From positions 5,506 through 69,505 of the forward strand of contig JADHZB010000914.1 in NCBI GenBank assembly GCA_015657535.1: 64,000 nt of DNA. The letters run 5' to 3'. This document shows, piece after piece, positions 33,314-46,980 of this stretch; position 1 is the first letter of the stretch; each line of letters starts with the position of its first letter. The translations under genes and the position numbers were made by a program. This DNA is from Nephromyces sp. MM_2019. Taxonomy: Eukaryota > Apicomplexa > Aconoidasida > Nephromycida. Below the pieces are notes generated by a model that searched no databases, had not been told where the DNA came from, and was given only the letters and a program-made list of their open reading frames with translations.

Positions 33314-36230
33314 ATCCTCATTATATAGAGATTGTACATGTGCGTACCGGAGTATCAGCTGTACTTTGTATAGCTGTTATCTCATATACTATTAAATTTT
33401 TAAATGTTTCAACTATTGATTCCAGATCTTTATATTTATCGCATGAAACACAATATTTTTACATGATGTATAGAGCAGGCAAGTCACGATAAAATAGAAT
33501 CAAATGACAATGAAAAATTGAATCGCTTCTCGCTGCACTATTTTACTGGCTGGTATTACAAAAATTTGGAGCTGTTGTTAGATTCATTGTTTACGGGGCA
33601 TATTATAAATTTTGCTGGTCTTCTAATTTCCTGAAACCAGTTCGCCGCTATGCTGATACTATCTATATTTTTTAATTCTTTAGCACCCATGTTCATCCGC
33701 TTATTTCATTGATAGACCGATTTGCTGTTTGATACGAAAGTGATCTAAGCGCCGAGCATGCGCTGCTGTGTCATTTCGAAATTAAGAGCGTTAAGGCTAT
33801 TTTTACTTTAGTTTCTGCCTTATCAGTAGGCTGTAATTTGGAAAGGTATTATCATACCTTTTTTATGATTCAGCCTGATCACTACGTGGTAATTGTTTGA
33901 ACGTTGCTACATAGGTATGTTTCATGCGTTGATTGCGTACTGCCCAACTCCTCAACTGAGTATGCTTGACAAAAATATCCTTGACCTGTAGCCACACCTG
34001 ATATGAAATAACTGGTTTGCCCTATTCAGTCGTATGTCTTAAAAGGAGCAAACCATTTTGGCTGCATGAATCACTATCTGGAGTAACTCGCTTGTTTAGC
34101 TAGGGCCCCAAGTGGCCATTTTATTAAGTTTCGGGGAAAAAAGGAAGCAAAAAAAATTTTTCTCGTGAATTTTGACAATTGCGATTTTTTATCTATGCGT
34201 GCCCTCTTCCCTCTTCACATGTTTTGTAGCAGGAGCAGAAAGGCTAATGATGATAAGTGTTGCTTTGTATTCTATGTGACCCATAAGCATCTGCATTGCT
34301 ACATGTGTTCACTGCGCAAATTTGTTATTCTACACGTACTAATACCAGTCCTAAATGGCCCAGAAGAGATAATTTACGATGAATGATCTGAAAGTAGTTC
34401 ATATGCTCGTCCAATAAAAATTTAGGTAGAGCAAATATTTAGAGCAGTAGTTTGAATCCGTGGAAGTTAGAGAGTTCCCCTGCAATCTTTTATTTTGGCA
34501 AATTTATGCACTGTTTACCCGCTATTTTTTGGCATTGCTTCACTTATTTCAAAACCCCTGTTTGCTTTTTACTAAAATCATGATGTCATTTATGAATTTT
34601 TAAAAGCAAAGCAGACATGCATGGAGTACGTGTAGCATCAAACACCTTGTCTGGAATATAATCCATCCTGCCTGAAAACGGTCGGCTCTCCAGTTATGCG
34701 TGTATACATCATAAAGTTTGGAGCCCCTTGTTATTTGTTGCAGGAGTAGCAAAGAACTTTTGATTCTGATATTTGATTTCCTAGTTCTAAGTTTGATGTT
34801 ATTTTGAAAGCGATTTTAGTTCGAATTATATGGCTTTTTCTTTTTTGTGACTGATGCTATGCATAACGTATCTATTTTGTTTCTCATACATTCGACAAGG
34901 TTGTTTGTTTATGCTGCTAACCCAGGGTACATGTTAACTACGCAAAGACTATTTTTTTGCTGTCAAACTGCTAGGCTATCAAGAAAAAGTTTATGCAAGC
35001 CACTTTATGTCTTCAAGTGTTGTATTGCAGTCTGCTATTCTTGAAATACTGCGAGGCTACGTCAGTTTCCTAGTGTCTTTCAAAATAAAAAAAAAATGCT
35101 CAAGATTGTTTATGTTAACATGAAGCCTCTCGTACTGATTCTAGACTGCACAAGGAGAAAAATTCGCTGCATCAGTTGCCGAAATGTAGCTATCAGCAGA
35201 AATACGAGTAATTCATCTAGCACTAAAAAACACTGAAATGATAGCTACGTAAGTTGCATCAGCTGTAGATATTTTTGATATTGCCGATACCATAGTAAAT
35301 TCTTTGTATGACCTTGTGCGGCCCGCCACGAATTCTGGCTGGCGAGACCAATTTATCGAGCTAAGATTTTCACGCTACCTCACCATTTGTTTCCGAGTAA
35401 CGCGTGGCTCCATTAATCTCGCATACTTATAATTTCTAGCAGCTTCAACGTTGTGAAGTCCTTCAGATACTGCATGATGGCACATTGGTGGGGCAAAGCG
35501 CAGTTGTGCTTATAGTGTAATTTTGCGTTACAGTAAAGTGGCAATGAACAAAGCCCCCCCTTTGGAACGGAGTGAGGTAATGAAGCCTGAATTCGTGCAG
35601 TAACCATCGATTCGCATAATGCACTTCTAAAATACTAGAAAAAAGAGCACATCAACTCTAACAATTGTTTTACAGGAGCTTTTCTCTTAAGCTTCTACCG
35701 AGCTATCATAAAAGAATTTACGTAAACCCGACTAGGACCTTTTTGTAAGTCAGGCACTGGATGCTGGGGAGTACGTACAGTGTTTTCCCCACGTCGCAGC
35801 ACATCCTTCACTTATGAGCAGCACTCATAAAGGGCAGTCGATTTATGATCAAATCCTAATTCCTAAAAACCTTAGAAATTGCGGGAATCTTTTGCTATCC
35901 CATTGCTGAGCGCAACCTATGTGTAGGCTTGGTGGAGCAGCGCCCCATGTCTGAAAGCCATAAATTTATCTGGCATGCTGAGACCACATACTTTTGTGGT
36001 AGATTTATTTTCTGATACTTGAAGTTGATTGATGATAAGAAGCGAGTTATACGTCAGCAGCGTCTCTCAAGTAGTTGAAAAAATCACTGGAAATTTTTTA
36101 TAACCTGGCCTAGCATAATTTCCGCTTCTTTAGTGATACCAATTCCTTAAAATAGGAAGGGAGCAATTCGATAGTCACGCTGTCCGGAGCGTTAGGTAGC
36201 TATGGTGGAAGGCTTTTCAGAAATGATGCC
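33314..36230. other. Intergenic stretch, no supported gene
   Basis: About 2.9 kb of AT-rich sequence with only short open frames (up to 73 codons). No repeats, RNA genes or conserved motifs were recognised. Confidence 0.5.
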
Positions 36231-38569
36231 ATGAAGTTTTCAAATGCTAGTTTGTTTTTCGTTTATTTTGTTCTGCTCCATATGACTACTGCTATTGTTT
36301 CACTAATCGCGAGCGAGGTGGGCGACAAAATTTCCAACCCGGCATACCACAAGGAGATTGGCTATTCCACGGCCAGTCTAAGGGGAAAGAAACGCGCAAA
36401 CGCCGCAGAGGAGGCAGATGTGGTTTTTTTAGCCGGCGGAGGAGGTGGAAAAATGGAAACACCAGCTACAGCGGATATCCCTTGGGATGCTTTTTTATTA
36501 CGAAATATGGAAACGAGCTACGAGGTAAAATTTATGAGATAAAATTGAAAATCATGCTCCTGTTTTCCTATTTGTGTACTTAGTAAAATCAAACTGAGCA
36601 TCACCAAAATTGATTTTTTTTTGTGGGGATAATATCGGCGAGCTCTGTGGTGCTTTTTATCTTAGAAGATAGAGCATAAAACTAAGTCCTTCCGCCAAAC
36701 ACAGTTAGTGTGAGCGTTCTGTTTGTCAAACGGCAGAAATGACGTCAGTTTTAGAGGGATATCAGCACATTCAATGTATTATCTGGATACTAAAATTTAT
36801 GGAAACATTCTTATGCTTTACCATGACTTACTATTACGCAGAATCTTTCACGAATCACTCGTTATGGAAAAACAGTTGTTTCCGAGATGCCTTTATAGTA
36901 GACACCCACTGCATGAAATTGTTAGTTTTCATGAATACAGTAAGGAAGTTAGTGAGCGTCGTGTCGAAAGCACAAACCATTTTATATCTGCATGAAAGTT
37001 TATTGCTGCAAAGTCGAGGCATATCGCTGTCCACGAGATACACACAGCAGAAATAGTTAGCGCCTCCCTATGCGTAGCATCATCCTACAAGAATTATAAC
37101 TTAGGCCTATGGATATGCTCTTCGCAATTATTCAAAATATAGATTTATAGGGAGCTACTTACTGGAATGACTGGGCGCACAAGCTTTATAGGCAAGTATT
37201 CTTTTTATGAATGTGATATTTACAGCAGCATTCAAACAAGTATACTCTTGTTAGGACGTAACGTGCCACATACAGCAGATCATTTGCCCCCTCGTCCATG
37301 TCAAGACCTCGTTGATAGGTAAGATATGCCCTTTTTGCTCAATAACCTACTAATTCACTGCAAGATAAAACGCTTTGCTTCTCCTTCCTTGTAGCTACTT
37401 GGCTTACTACTTCCTGCCCATTTCCGAGCAGCTATATATGCTCCAAAGAGATACCGATACTTTTCGTCTTCACGTGCGACACATTCCGAAGTCAGCACTA
37501 AGTGATGCAATGCACAAATGGGAAATTGTGCACTCGCTTCTCAATCAAGGCGCTACTATACTTGATGAGATACAAAATCTGTATCGGAAAAGCAAATTAT
37601 CAGGCGGTGATTTAAGCACACTTTCACAGGAAGCAGATCAAATAGTAAGATTAGTGCCAAGACAAGCCTTCTAGAAGTATAGTGCCTTTTCATATCTTAT
37701 CGTCTCACCACCTTAGGCAGGGTCACTACAACCGGCAAGCAAAGAAATGTTTGATCAGCTAGATAAGCAACTGGTATTCATAGATGAGGAACCCCCAGTT
37801 GCAGCGGATAACGCGTGTATGCTCCTCGCATTCATCGATTCTATTGAGGTAAGCTGAGCTGTTCATAGTCTAAAAAAAGCAAAGCTAACATCTTAAAATT
37901 ATGGTACTTTCAGGAAAACGCTTTTCTGCAAAGCCTACAGCATGCAGCTGTTCTGACTAACAAGCTTCATAAAAATCTACACAGCTTGTACAACACACTT
38001 CGGTAATGAGATTTTCGTATGTGTAATAAATTTTTCAATGAAACGAATCGTTAAAATTTAGCCATCATCAAAAATTCGCCTTCAATGCATTGCAGCTACC
38101 TCTTTGTTCGCCATGAACGGAGCGTGACCCAAATGTCCAGGCGAAATTTAGAAGCAAATAACGTATTCCTATTAGATCTACAAGGGTAATAATATCGCTA
38201 ACTAAGCATTGCTCGGTAAACAGAGTTTCAAAATACGTACGAGGCGATTGCAGCTTGAATGATTCTATCGATAATATACTGCTGCTACAAGGCAAAAAAG
38301 CTCAAAGCAATTTAGGACTGGTGGTACCTATTGAGCTTGGTACACCCGAGCTTATGGCTCCAGTTGTAAGCTTCTCAGCGCTGCAAAGCAGGATCAAGGT
38401 AGCAAATAACCCGCACAAAAATAATGAGCATGAATCATCGTACATGGCATCCTGAATATTGTCCTCTGTCCAGGAAGAGGGGAGAAAAGATCGATTCAGT
38501 AAACGTCTAGAAGAAATCAGGCGGAAACTTCGGCAGTTGCACAACAATGCCTCTATTCTATTAGTATAA
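36231..38569 (+). CDS. Unrecognised, largely helical protein; first exon with a signal-peptide-like start
   Basis: The downstream part is well supported: exons 37395..37644, 37717..37848, 37914..38002, 38254..38398 and 38474..38569 join with matching phases and end in TAA. A short exon ending at 37318 (coding DHLPPRPCQDLVD) feeds into them in phase 2. It encodes about 240 residues of predicted amphipathic helix, with SALSDAMHKWEIVHSLLNQ and KRLEEIRRKLRQLH as typical stretches. The proposed first exon, 36231..36524, starts MKFSNASLFFVYFVLLHMTT, a signal-peptide-like segment, then a Gly-rich linker. Its phase (0) does not match the next exon (phase 1), so an exon is missing or the first exon belongs elsewhere. 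The helical part weakly recalls nucleoporin Nup58-type coiled coils, which I would not rely on. Confidence 0.55.
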
Positions 38570-39955
38570 ATTGCAGAATCCAATATCACCAAGGATTGGA
38601 CGGACTTTACTGTTCTCCGCCTGTGATAATTGGCCCGTCACAGAAGGCACCGCGGTTCCGCTGTCACTAACCAATTCAAGGCTAGGGTACGGAGAAGGCA
38701 TGACACAATCGACGCCGAAGCTAAAGGGGCGTAAATTGCGATTTTTACTCCGACATCAGTCTATAAATTTGTCGGGCATGGTACTTGAAGTATTGATAAG
38801 AAACAGTCAGAGGTTGTTCTACTGTGACCCTATGCATTTTTTAAGCTGTGCTTACCGCGTCTGAGTTCTAAACTGTGAGATTATATGGAGAAAATTTGGG
38901 ATTTAATAAGGAATTTTTAAGAATCCTGGTAAAACGGGTAGGAAATCCCTTAAAAATGATTCAAGATGCAATGAAAGAGAGGCACAAGTAATAAAAAGAA
39001 AACAGGATTTGATTTTCCTTTGATAAATTACTTTTGAAAGACCGCAGTGCAAAACTGGTTGCATAGATCTTGTGATTATACGTAGCTGGGAAATGAATTT
39101 TCCCATTGCCTATTTACATGCAGCTGGTATACTAGGTATCGTGACAAGTGAGTAAATCCGCGTCAAAAAAGTTTCATAAATTTCCTTCAAGGCGATAAAA
39201 AGTTCAGCTGCTCCCTAGCCCACTAGTGTTTATTCGCCAGCTTAAGTAGTTCTCAACCTTTTTCCCGGTCTGGTGAAGTGCAGCAATTATCGTTTGGCTT
39301 AGTGGCCATTGCACATAGCGCTTCCTATATATTACCAATGAACCAAAAACGTGTTTTCCTTTGAAAGTACTGGCAAAACTGTGGATTTTGACAAGAGATA
39401 TCTGAAGACCAGACTTTGCGTATCCTGCAGCGCTTTCCACTCTATCATTTTACTGCTTGGTTTCTCTTTATATCTTGCACCTTAAAGCAGAAGGAAGAAA
39501 TTCAGCTTTTGGGATAAAGCCACTACGTGTTCAGGGACTTTACTAAAAGTACATTTGAGTGAATTAACAGTTTGTGTTTTCACTGACACACTTCTGTCAA
39601 TAGCTGTAACGATCTGGTGTACTTTCTTCCACTGAGTGCTATTTCGGTTTTATTTTCGGCGATGCTTATTAAAAGTGTACATAAACTTACGGTTTCCTAT
39701 CATAATCAGGGAAGTAGGGTATATCTGCACCATGATTTTTGCTTGTATTCTAGGTTTTCACGCAGTTCCTAGAATTGCATCAATCACTTTTGCAAGGAAA
39801 TGGTGGTAGCTACACGCGTTTCTAGTTTTTGATTAGCTCACATCACTGCCTTGAAAACTTTTAAAGCACGTAGCAAGGATATTTATAAGTTTTATTATTT
39901 GCTGAAGCTGCCGCTGGTAGAAAAATTTCCTTCAAAAAAAGTACTGGTGTCGAAG
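38570..39955. other. Intergenic stretch upstream of PSTK
   Basis: About 1.4 kb with no conserved open frame. A 97-codon plus-strand frame at 38571..38864 follows the preceding gene directly but shows no motif. The PSTK frame stays open upstream of its first ATG to about 39851, so a short upstream coding extension with another start cannot be excluded. Confidence 0.4.
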
Positions 39956-42900
39956 ATGAAATCCGGCACTCAGTATATGCCGCATGATAACCTGATGCTT
40001 ATGAACTCAACGAGGCCAACTCGTAAGTGCCTAATACTGGTATATGGATTGCCTGGAAGCGGGAAGAGCAGCTTCTGTAGTAATATAGTTGCTAGTTTCC
40101 CTTTTCGGAAAAGTGAGCTCAAGAGGCAGCAGTATGCGGAAGCTGTGATAGAGCCATTGAATACCCCGAATGGCATAGCTTCATCTGCTTTTAAAAAAGG
40201 TGAATATGTAAGTTTTTCCACTTTTAAAAGAGTAAAGTCACATTCATTTGTTGAAAGCAGGCACAGATTAGGAAAGATAAGAAAGTTTCTTTGTTTCCAC
40301 TACAGGTGCTATAGTTGAGCGTATCGAGGCATGGAGTAAGTTCAATGTCCAAGTACATTACTTGAATTTTGACCAGTTTGAAGATGTTGCTGATCCCCAC
40401 AAAAAGTTTCACGTTATATCCAAAGATTTAGAGCGTCACGGAGTGTTTGATCATGAAAACTGGAAGCTTAGTAGAAAGCGCGCATATAGTGAAACGGAGC
40501 AGATATTGAGAGAGTGGAATCACGAGGATAAGCAACACTATGTAACGACTGAGGATGTTAGATATATGCTACTGGTAGATGATACTTTTCATCTCCGTTC
40601 AATGAGGAAACGCTTCTACTTCTTGGCTCGGAAATGTGAGGGTTAAATTTCATTTTTTCGCCATGAAATATAGTGTATGTGTTTTATGTTATAGAAATAA
40701 AGTCCACTGTATCTTTCAATTAACTTGTGGCGACGCTGTTCTTCTATTCGCAGTGAGGCCGCATAATTTAATAGCATCAAGATTTGCTCTTTTCTAAGTG
40801 TTTATATAGTATGTGCATAAGCTTAGAGAAAGTGGCTGTTGAAGAAGCAACCGAGTGGAGGTTACTACGAAGGTAAAAATATTTGGATGAAGATACTCTA
40901 AATAGGGAAGTGGGCAACAATAACAGCCACTCGAGCCACCATTTAATTATGAGCGGGAAGATTTATAGAATTGCATGCCTATAGCAGGATTAAAATGTTG
41001 AATTTTAAATTGCATCTATTGCGCTACTTCTTTTTATAGCTCATTGTGATCTCTATGAAATCGCTTAAATATAACTGCTACTTTAGTGCGCTTTGATTTC
41101 TTCATAGTTTAAGCATTTTTCATTCCGACAAAAAAGTCCCGTTGTCTTCACTTGAGGTATTCTGGCCGATTATTTTTATGTTTTTCGTATTTTCAGACGA
41201 TTTTGCATATCATCAAATACTCATAGATGCACCGCTAGACGTATGTCTAAAAAGAATTTCTTTACGACCTATTGAAAAGCAGATACCTGCTGCTGTTATG
41301 CATCAGAATTCCCAATCCCTGAAGGAGAATGAAGTGCTGAAGCGTGGGAAGGGGTGGAATTTTGTATAAATATTTCTTTAAAGATAGTGTTATATACTAT
41401 TTTTTTAATTGTAGTAATGTTCTTATTCGTAGGTCACTTTTAAGAGCGCTGCATCTTATTATGATAAAACCTCATTTTTCCTGCTCTCTGATATCTTGTG
41501 GCCATAGAATAATTCGAAATTGTTTTTGATTGCAGTATCCTCTTTATCTTTCAACCTGTGTTATTTCTAAACCTATTTTCTGTTAGAGTGGTTCGGAGGT
41601 TGCGCTAGTTTTTCCTGAAGTGACATCAATTTTAGAGCAGAAATACGCGCTTTCTAAGAAGATGAAGCATTGGGAAAATGATACTGGTGTTACTTCGTGG
41701 AAAATTCCTTACGGCGCCGCCCTAGCAGACATGGCAAGTCTTAGTTTTGGGGATGACATGATAATGCAAAAACTGGCTGAATTCATTATAGCTGTCAAAC
41801 TTGTAACTTTTAAAGTAGCGCATCTTTTTCAAAAGTTTAAAGCCGCTCTTTTCTCTATTTGCTATACAATCGGTGCTGCAATAGTAGGTATCGCTCCCAT
41901 ATATTAGCTTTTTAATGCCAAACTATTCCTTCAATTTATTTAGGTACAAAGCTTTCTCTTTGCTTTCCTTCCTGAAAACAATGAAATTTGGAGAGCTTCA
42001 GACTGCCCCAAGGAAGGATTTCAAGACAATATGCCAATGACATCCTCAACGGTAGCCATTTACCTTTTTAAGGTTTTTTACCGTAGCAAACTTCCCGATT
42101 ATAGTTTCATATGTGGTTTTTCTACGATATATTCCCTTCTTTAGTTAATAGCGTTACCTGTGCATCGTTTTGAGATTTTATTTTGACTTGCTTTTCACCT
42201 TAATATTTTGGGCCAGTTGTATTCTTTCACTATTCTGCTTAATCCTGGCATTGCCAGGTGCTAAGCTACTGTCCTGGAATTATTCGTACTCTAGCTATCG
42301 TCATCTTCACTCCCGTTTTATGCAAGAACACTACAGCATTTTCCCCATTGCTAGGAGAACTTCTTTCTTTTATGGTATCAAAGGAAAGATATCTCCTTTT
42401 CTTTTTCTTTACTGCGTAGAGAGTTGTGTTCGACTTGCTACAGGAAAAACCCGGCACACCTTCGGTTGACTATATTTCCAAGTTTGAAGTGAAGATGCGG
42501 AGGTTGATTCACTCCTTCCAGTCCTCTATGGAAGGACCTCTTTATGATACTCCAGGTATTTGACTTCATTTTCAAGCTACAAACACGTCACTGTGCTTGG
42601 CATGATAATGCCGCTTATACAACAAAATATCCATCTCCACAGCATATTAAAGCAATGAGTACATCTGCGTTCGTCAGTGAAATTCATTAACTCCCAAGAG
42701 AAAGTGGATTGAGAACATTAAATAGCAACCACTTGTTTTACGATACAATTTTTTTTTATCCGTATTTAGGGCACCCAGATATGAGGTGTTGGAGAAGTAC
42801 AGTTATACTTAATAGCTACTGTTCACATGGGAAAAGAGTTCAAGGCATTGTAACCCCAGAATTCATGCAGCTACATTCCTATGTATTACTTGCCATTAAT

Positions 42901-43910
42901 TCACTGTTCGCAGCGAAATTATCCTTATTCTATAAAAAATTCGCTAACCTCAAGAAAGATATGGTACAAGGTGAGCGCTAGGCAAGGATAGCAACGGAAG
43001 TTACTACATCATCCCTCCATTATATCCTTGACTGGTACAAGTGAACTTTCAAGTTTTTTACCGGCGCGCCCTTTCCTCGGCCGTTTTCAAGCAGTAACAG
43101 CTAACTTTTTCACATTCAGCATCATTGCTATCACTTCCAGTCATAGAAACTGTTGTCACAGGGATTATTTGATAATATTTCTCTCCACTAGCTTGAATAC
43201 CACTTAAGGTCTGAAAGGAAAAGGCAACTATAAATGAAAAAATGGACGTCTGCCAAGAAAAAAACCATTTTTGTATACAATCCGGACCACCACTCCGCTT
43301 CCAAAACCTGCTCCACGGGCCTTTGCATATTCAACTATAGTTCCGGCGCACCTTCCGCAGAGGGCGCATACTAACCAGAGGCACTAATTCCGTGTAAACT
43401 TGGCGAATGTCGCAGTTAAATCCCAGCTTCCCATTTTCCATTATATGGGCCAAACTTACGCGTTACACGGACATTTTTTACTCGTCTGTAACAGCTCCGC
43501 TGTACCACCCGCCCCTTACTCAGTTCAAATTGCAATTTTTTAGAATATCACTCCGCCGATTCGAGCTTTTCGTTCTCCTATATCTCACGAAAACCCAATC
43601 CACCGTATCTCGGCACAACAAAACGCCCTCGGCGTGAAATTGATAACCTTTACAGTCCTCACAATGATTTACCATGAAATGGCCTCCTTCTACTTGTATT
43701 GCTTCAGAGTACAAGCGGCTGGCTAAGCAGATTGTTGGGAAAGATGCATCCACAGATTATTTACGCGTGGCGGAAGACTCGCCTTTAAGGTCGATGGAGA
43801 GAGTAAAAGACGAACTCACTAAACTGGAAGAGCGACTACTAAACAACAGTAGACGAGAACTACAAGCGATAATTTTGAGCGGCTCATCACCGTCTGGGAC
43901 CGCGCCATAA
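39956..43910 (+). CDS. PSTK: O-phosphoseryl-tRNA(Sec) kinase (PSTK)
   Basis: Eight exons, 39956..40199, 40306..40635, 41197..41363, 41587..41883, 41944..42051, 42444..42555, 42770..42970 and 43708..43910, join with matching phases to 553 residues. The P-loop GLPGSGKSS lies at residues 30-38. LVDDTFHLRSMRKRFYFLARK, then LIDAPLDVCLKR, matches the PSTK catalytic core (human: DDNFYYxSMR...LARK...CPLExCL). The final exons, including KRLAKQIVGK and RVKDELTKLEERLL, match the helical C-terminal domain that holds the tRNA. The enzyme phosphorylates seryl-tRNA(Sec), the step before SepSecS makes selenocysteinyl-tRNA. Its presence implies that the organism makes selenoproteins. It is about 200 residues longer than human PSTK because of inserts between the core and the C-terminal domain (exons 4-6), where exon choices are least certain. 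Confidence 0.9.
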
Positions 43911-46900
43911 GACACCAAAAATTAATTACAAACAACACAGCTTCGAAGCATGAAGTATACCTCCAGTTCAACCCACAAAAACTACGGACTCATAGACAGG
44001 TTTAACAGATCCAACGAAAAAGTAAACCCACAGCCCTTCTCCACTAAGACAAGCAATTCCCTGCAACCCATAATCAGCATGATAATGGCTTGTTTTTCTA
44101 TCACGCAATCGCCCACAGACAAACGGGAAATCCGATACGCTTCTCTTTATGGAGCATTCATCATCCAACAAGTTACGACCATTACTACAAGCTCAGCCGA
44201 ATGCCAACACTTTAAACCAGAACGAGTCTATAAAGACACTGAGCGCCCCATAATATTGCGCCTTTCCCATTACCTATCGGGCCATCAATATAAAAACTTC
44301 ACAGCCTGGGTAGTTATGACATTTGGTACCAAAAAACACAATAGGTCTACGCTTCGCGTGTGATCCTTATTCAGGTAAACGAACGATTACTGGCACGAGG
44401 AAGTTCTTTGCAATATCCTGGTACTCGCCTGCTTACTAAACCTATCCCCCAAAAAAATTTATATCTGGATTTCTGTGCGAAAAATCTGTTTCGCGGGGCT
44501 ACCCCACTACTCGATTTCACCAAGCAAAAAATAACTTCAAAAAGAAAACCGTTTCATTCGCATCTTAAACAGGAAGGTCCATGAACTTATCTAGGAGCGC
44601 ATTGTCCGTGCGACACGTTATAGCGAATAATTCTGAGCGTGCTACTACTAATATAATACTACTACTACTATTGCTACTACTACTACTACTACATCATCTT
44701 AACTAGTCTGATGCTCTCTATGAATGTTCGCAAATGCACAGACTACACAAAAAAATTACGCAGCACATATAGCACACATATGCCATATAGTGAAATTAAA
44801 CGCGAGTCTCTTGCTATACTCGGATAACCTGCAAAAGGAGCGAAAGCACCCATGAAACTGTTTTAACATATAAAACAATGAAACATATACATATATTAAT
44901 GCTGAAAAGCTTTGCTTATACCAAACCAACTGCTTAGTAGAAGCGGCAGATGAAATGGTGGTGCCGCCATTACACCTTTTTGCATGACTCAGCGGGAAAA
45001 AAGAGTTGAATGCTGACAAGCATATGCTACATCAAGAAAATGGAGTTGTAAGTTATCGCCGAGGAAAGAAAATATTATAAACTAAATCGCACGAATAAAC
45101 CATATATTAACAGACTAACATGCGGTGAAAATTTTTAATCAATGTACAGGAAGTGATTACAGGTTAGCATAGTCGTTCAGATGGAATGAACCGGCTGTTT
45201 TTGGACAAAAAAATCTGTGATTGGAAAGGGAAGAGGATGCGAAAACTCAACTATCCTTTCTCGCTTTAAGTGCACTTTGATCGAGAGCATACGAATGTTA
45301 CTGTCTACAATCACTGAATAGAAAGCATATGCCGCACATTATTGTAGCGCCATAAGCAGTAGGAGTCAGCGCCCGTTGCCTGTGTATTAAGCTTCAAGGC
45401 TACTGTGCTGCTTAATATTCATTGGAATAATTACACAATCATCGCATCAACGTGCATAATCGAAGAGACTATTTTGCTATTGCCAGTACATGCATTTGCA
45501 TTATAGCAAGTACAGCCCGCTCAGGCGGAACAAGCACTTACAGTTAAAGGTGTATGGAAATGAGTTGAATAAATTCAAGGCATCATATAAAAGCTACGGT
45601 TCTGCGTCTCATCTTCATGGTTTCCATTTTAAATAGCACAGCACACCCTTTTCGCACGGTGTATCACATGGTAAGATGGAGGAAAAAGTGATCTCCGTGA
45701 CTGAAACAGTAAGATCGCCTGAACGAAGCTTATCGGAGAATTAAAATAGCTAATCTAAAGACCTTCTCAGCATATGTAAACAGAAAGTCTACTGCTGCCT
45801 TATTCGATTAACGCTCAACATATACGACGATTATCTTTACCGCGAGAACTGGCTTTCCAAGTAAAGCCCTGCGTCGCCTTCGGCAGCCTTTACGAGGTCC
45901 ACCATATCGCACCCTGAATGTTTCCTCGGGTAAAGAAATACGTATAAAACACAGGAAATAAGAGTTTCTTCAAAATATAGAATTTCAGAAACAGCACAAA
46001 AGCAGTAAGCTTTCTTTCGTTTACAAACACTATACAATGGCCAGGGTTACGTCCAACCTTGGGGGATGATACAAATTGACGGGATCCATCAAAAGATTAT
46101 ATGGTTTCAAGGTCGCCGCGCACAAGTAGCAGAAGATAGCGATCACAAATAGCAACAGCTCTGTACTCTTGAAAATGACTTTAAAAATATATACGAAAAC
46201 GGAACTGGTAGAGAAATGTCCACTTTCTCCTCCAAATATCGACAGACATGAAAATCGCATCACAAATAATGGTCAACACACAGTTGCAAGTCCATTTTAT
46301 TGAAATCAACAAGCCGTCACCAAACTACAACCTTTCCATTTGACGGATGGAACGAACTTCTGAGCGCATCAATTTCATCACTTAATCCAAGAAGACCGAA
46401 GAATCGCCTCTTTTCTAATAATATTCCTCTCATAGTCCACATTGCCTATTCTGCTTCAATCGTTGAAAAAACTGTACCAGGGTGATGTCGTTTTCTAGTA
46501 TTGGTCACGCGGGAACGTTTTAGGTAACAAAAGTACCAGTCCTATTTTCATGACAGCTTTCGCTAATCCATGACTCCTACATTTGCAAACGAATTAACCT
46601 GTCATACTCGCTATATACCTACTTTTAAACTGAAACACACAAGCGCGCGGTGATGTGAAAACTGGGACACTAACTATGCGCAAGTGATAAATACATAGGT
46701 CCAGCGCTCAAGGTTTCATCACTTACTACGGGATCGCTTAGGGTTTCATCAAATTATCCTCGTCAATTCTAATCAAATACTTTCCTCCAACTCCAAATCA
46801 CATACTCCTCCCTGGAGTCTAAATATAACTGCAGGCGCATGAAAAACGTGGAAAAGCTACAGAAATACACCGAATTTCCTTAAAATTACAAAGGGGGCGG

Positions 46901-46980
46901 CGCATAGCGTAGTATTCCACACAGAAATAAGAGGGGGCTTCTCGCAGCCATTCGGTAAATCGTTCATGGAATTGAGCTGA
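43911..46980. other. Convergent spacer between PSTK and the kinase gene
   Basis: About 3 kb between two genes that point toward each other. A 137-codon plus-strand frame at 43950..44363 begins 40 bases after the PSTK stop, but it has no recognisable domain and is Ser/Thr/Ile-rich. A CTA microsatellite lies at about 44641-44694. From here to the right end the plus strand becomes A/C-rich. No other feature is supported. Confidence 0.45.
44641..44694. repeat. CTA trinucleotide microsatellite
   Basis: Two short perfect CTA runs are separated by single-base interruptions (ATA, TTG). It lies in the spacer between convergent genes. Confidence 0.8.

Noticed and set aside
33842..33866. Short hairpin AAAGGTAT...ATACCTTT followed by T residues, resembling a bacterial terminator
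   Set aside because: The genome is clearly eukaryotic nuclear, the stem is only 8 bp, and there is no adjacent gene end.
36723..37056. Two overlapping plus-strand frames (90 and 105 codons) as the missing exon of the helical protein
   Set aside because: Neither gives the phase needed to join 36524 to the exon ending at 37318, and their sequences do not resemble the rest of the protein.
40200..40318. Alternative donor GTAAGT at 40209 for the first PSTK exon
   Set aside because: Although a stronger consensus, it would place a stop codon two codons into the next exon. The donor at 40200 keeps the frame and the conserved sequence.
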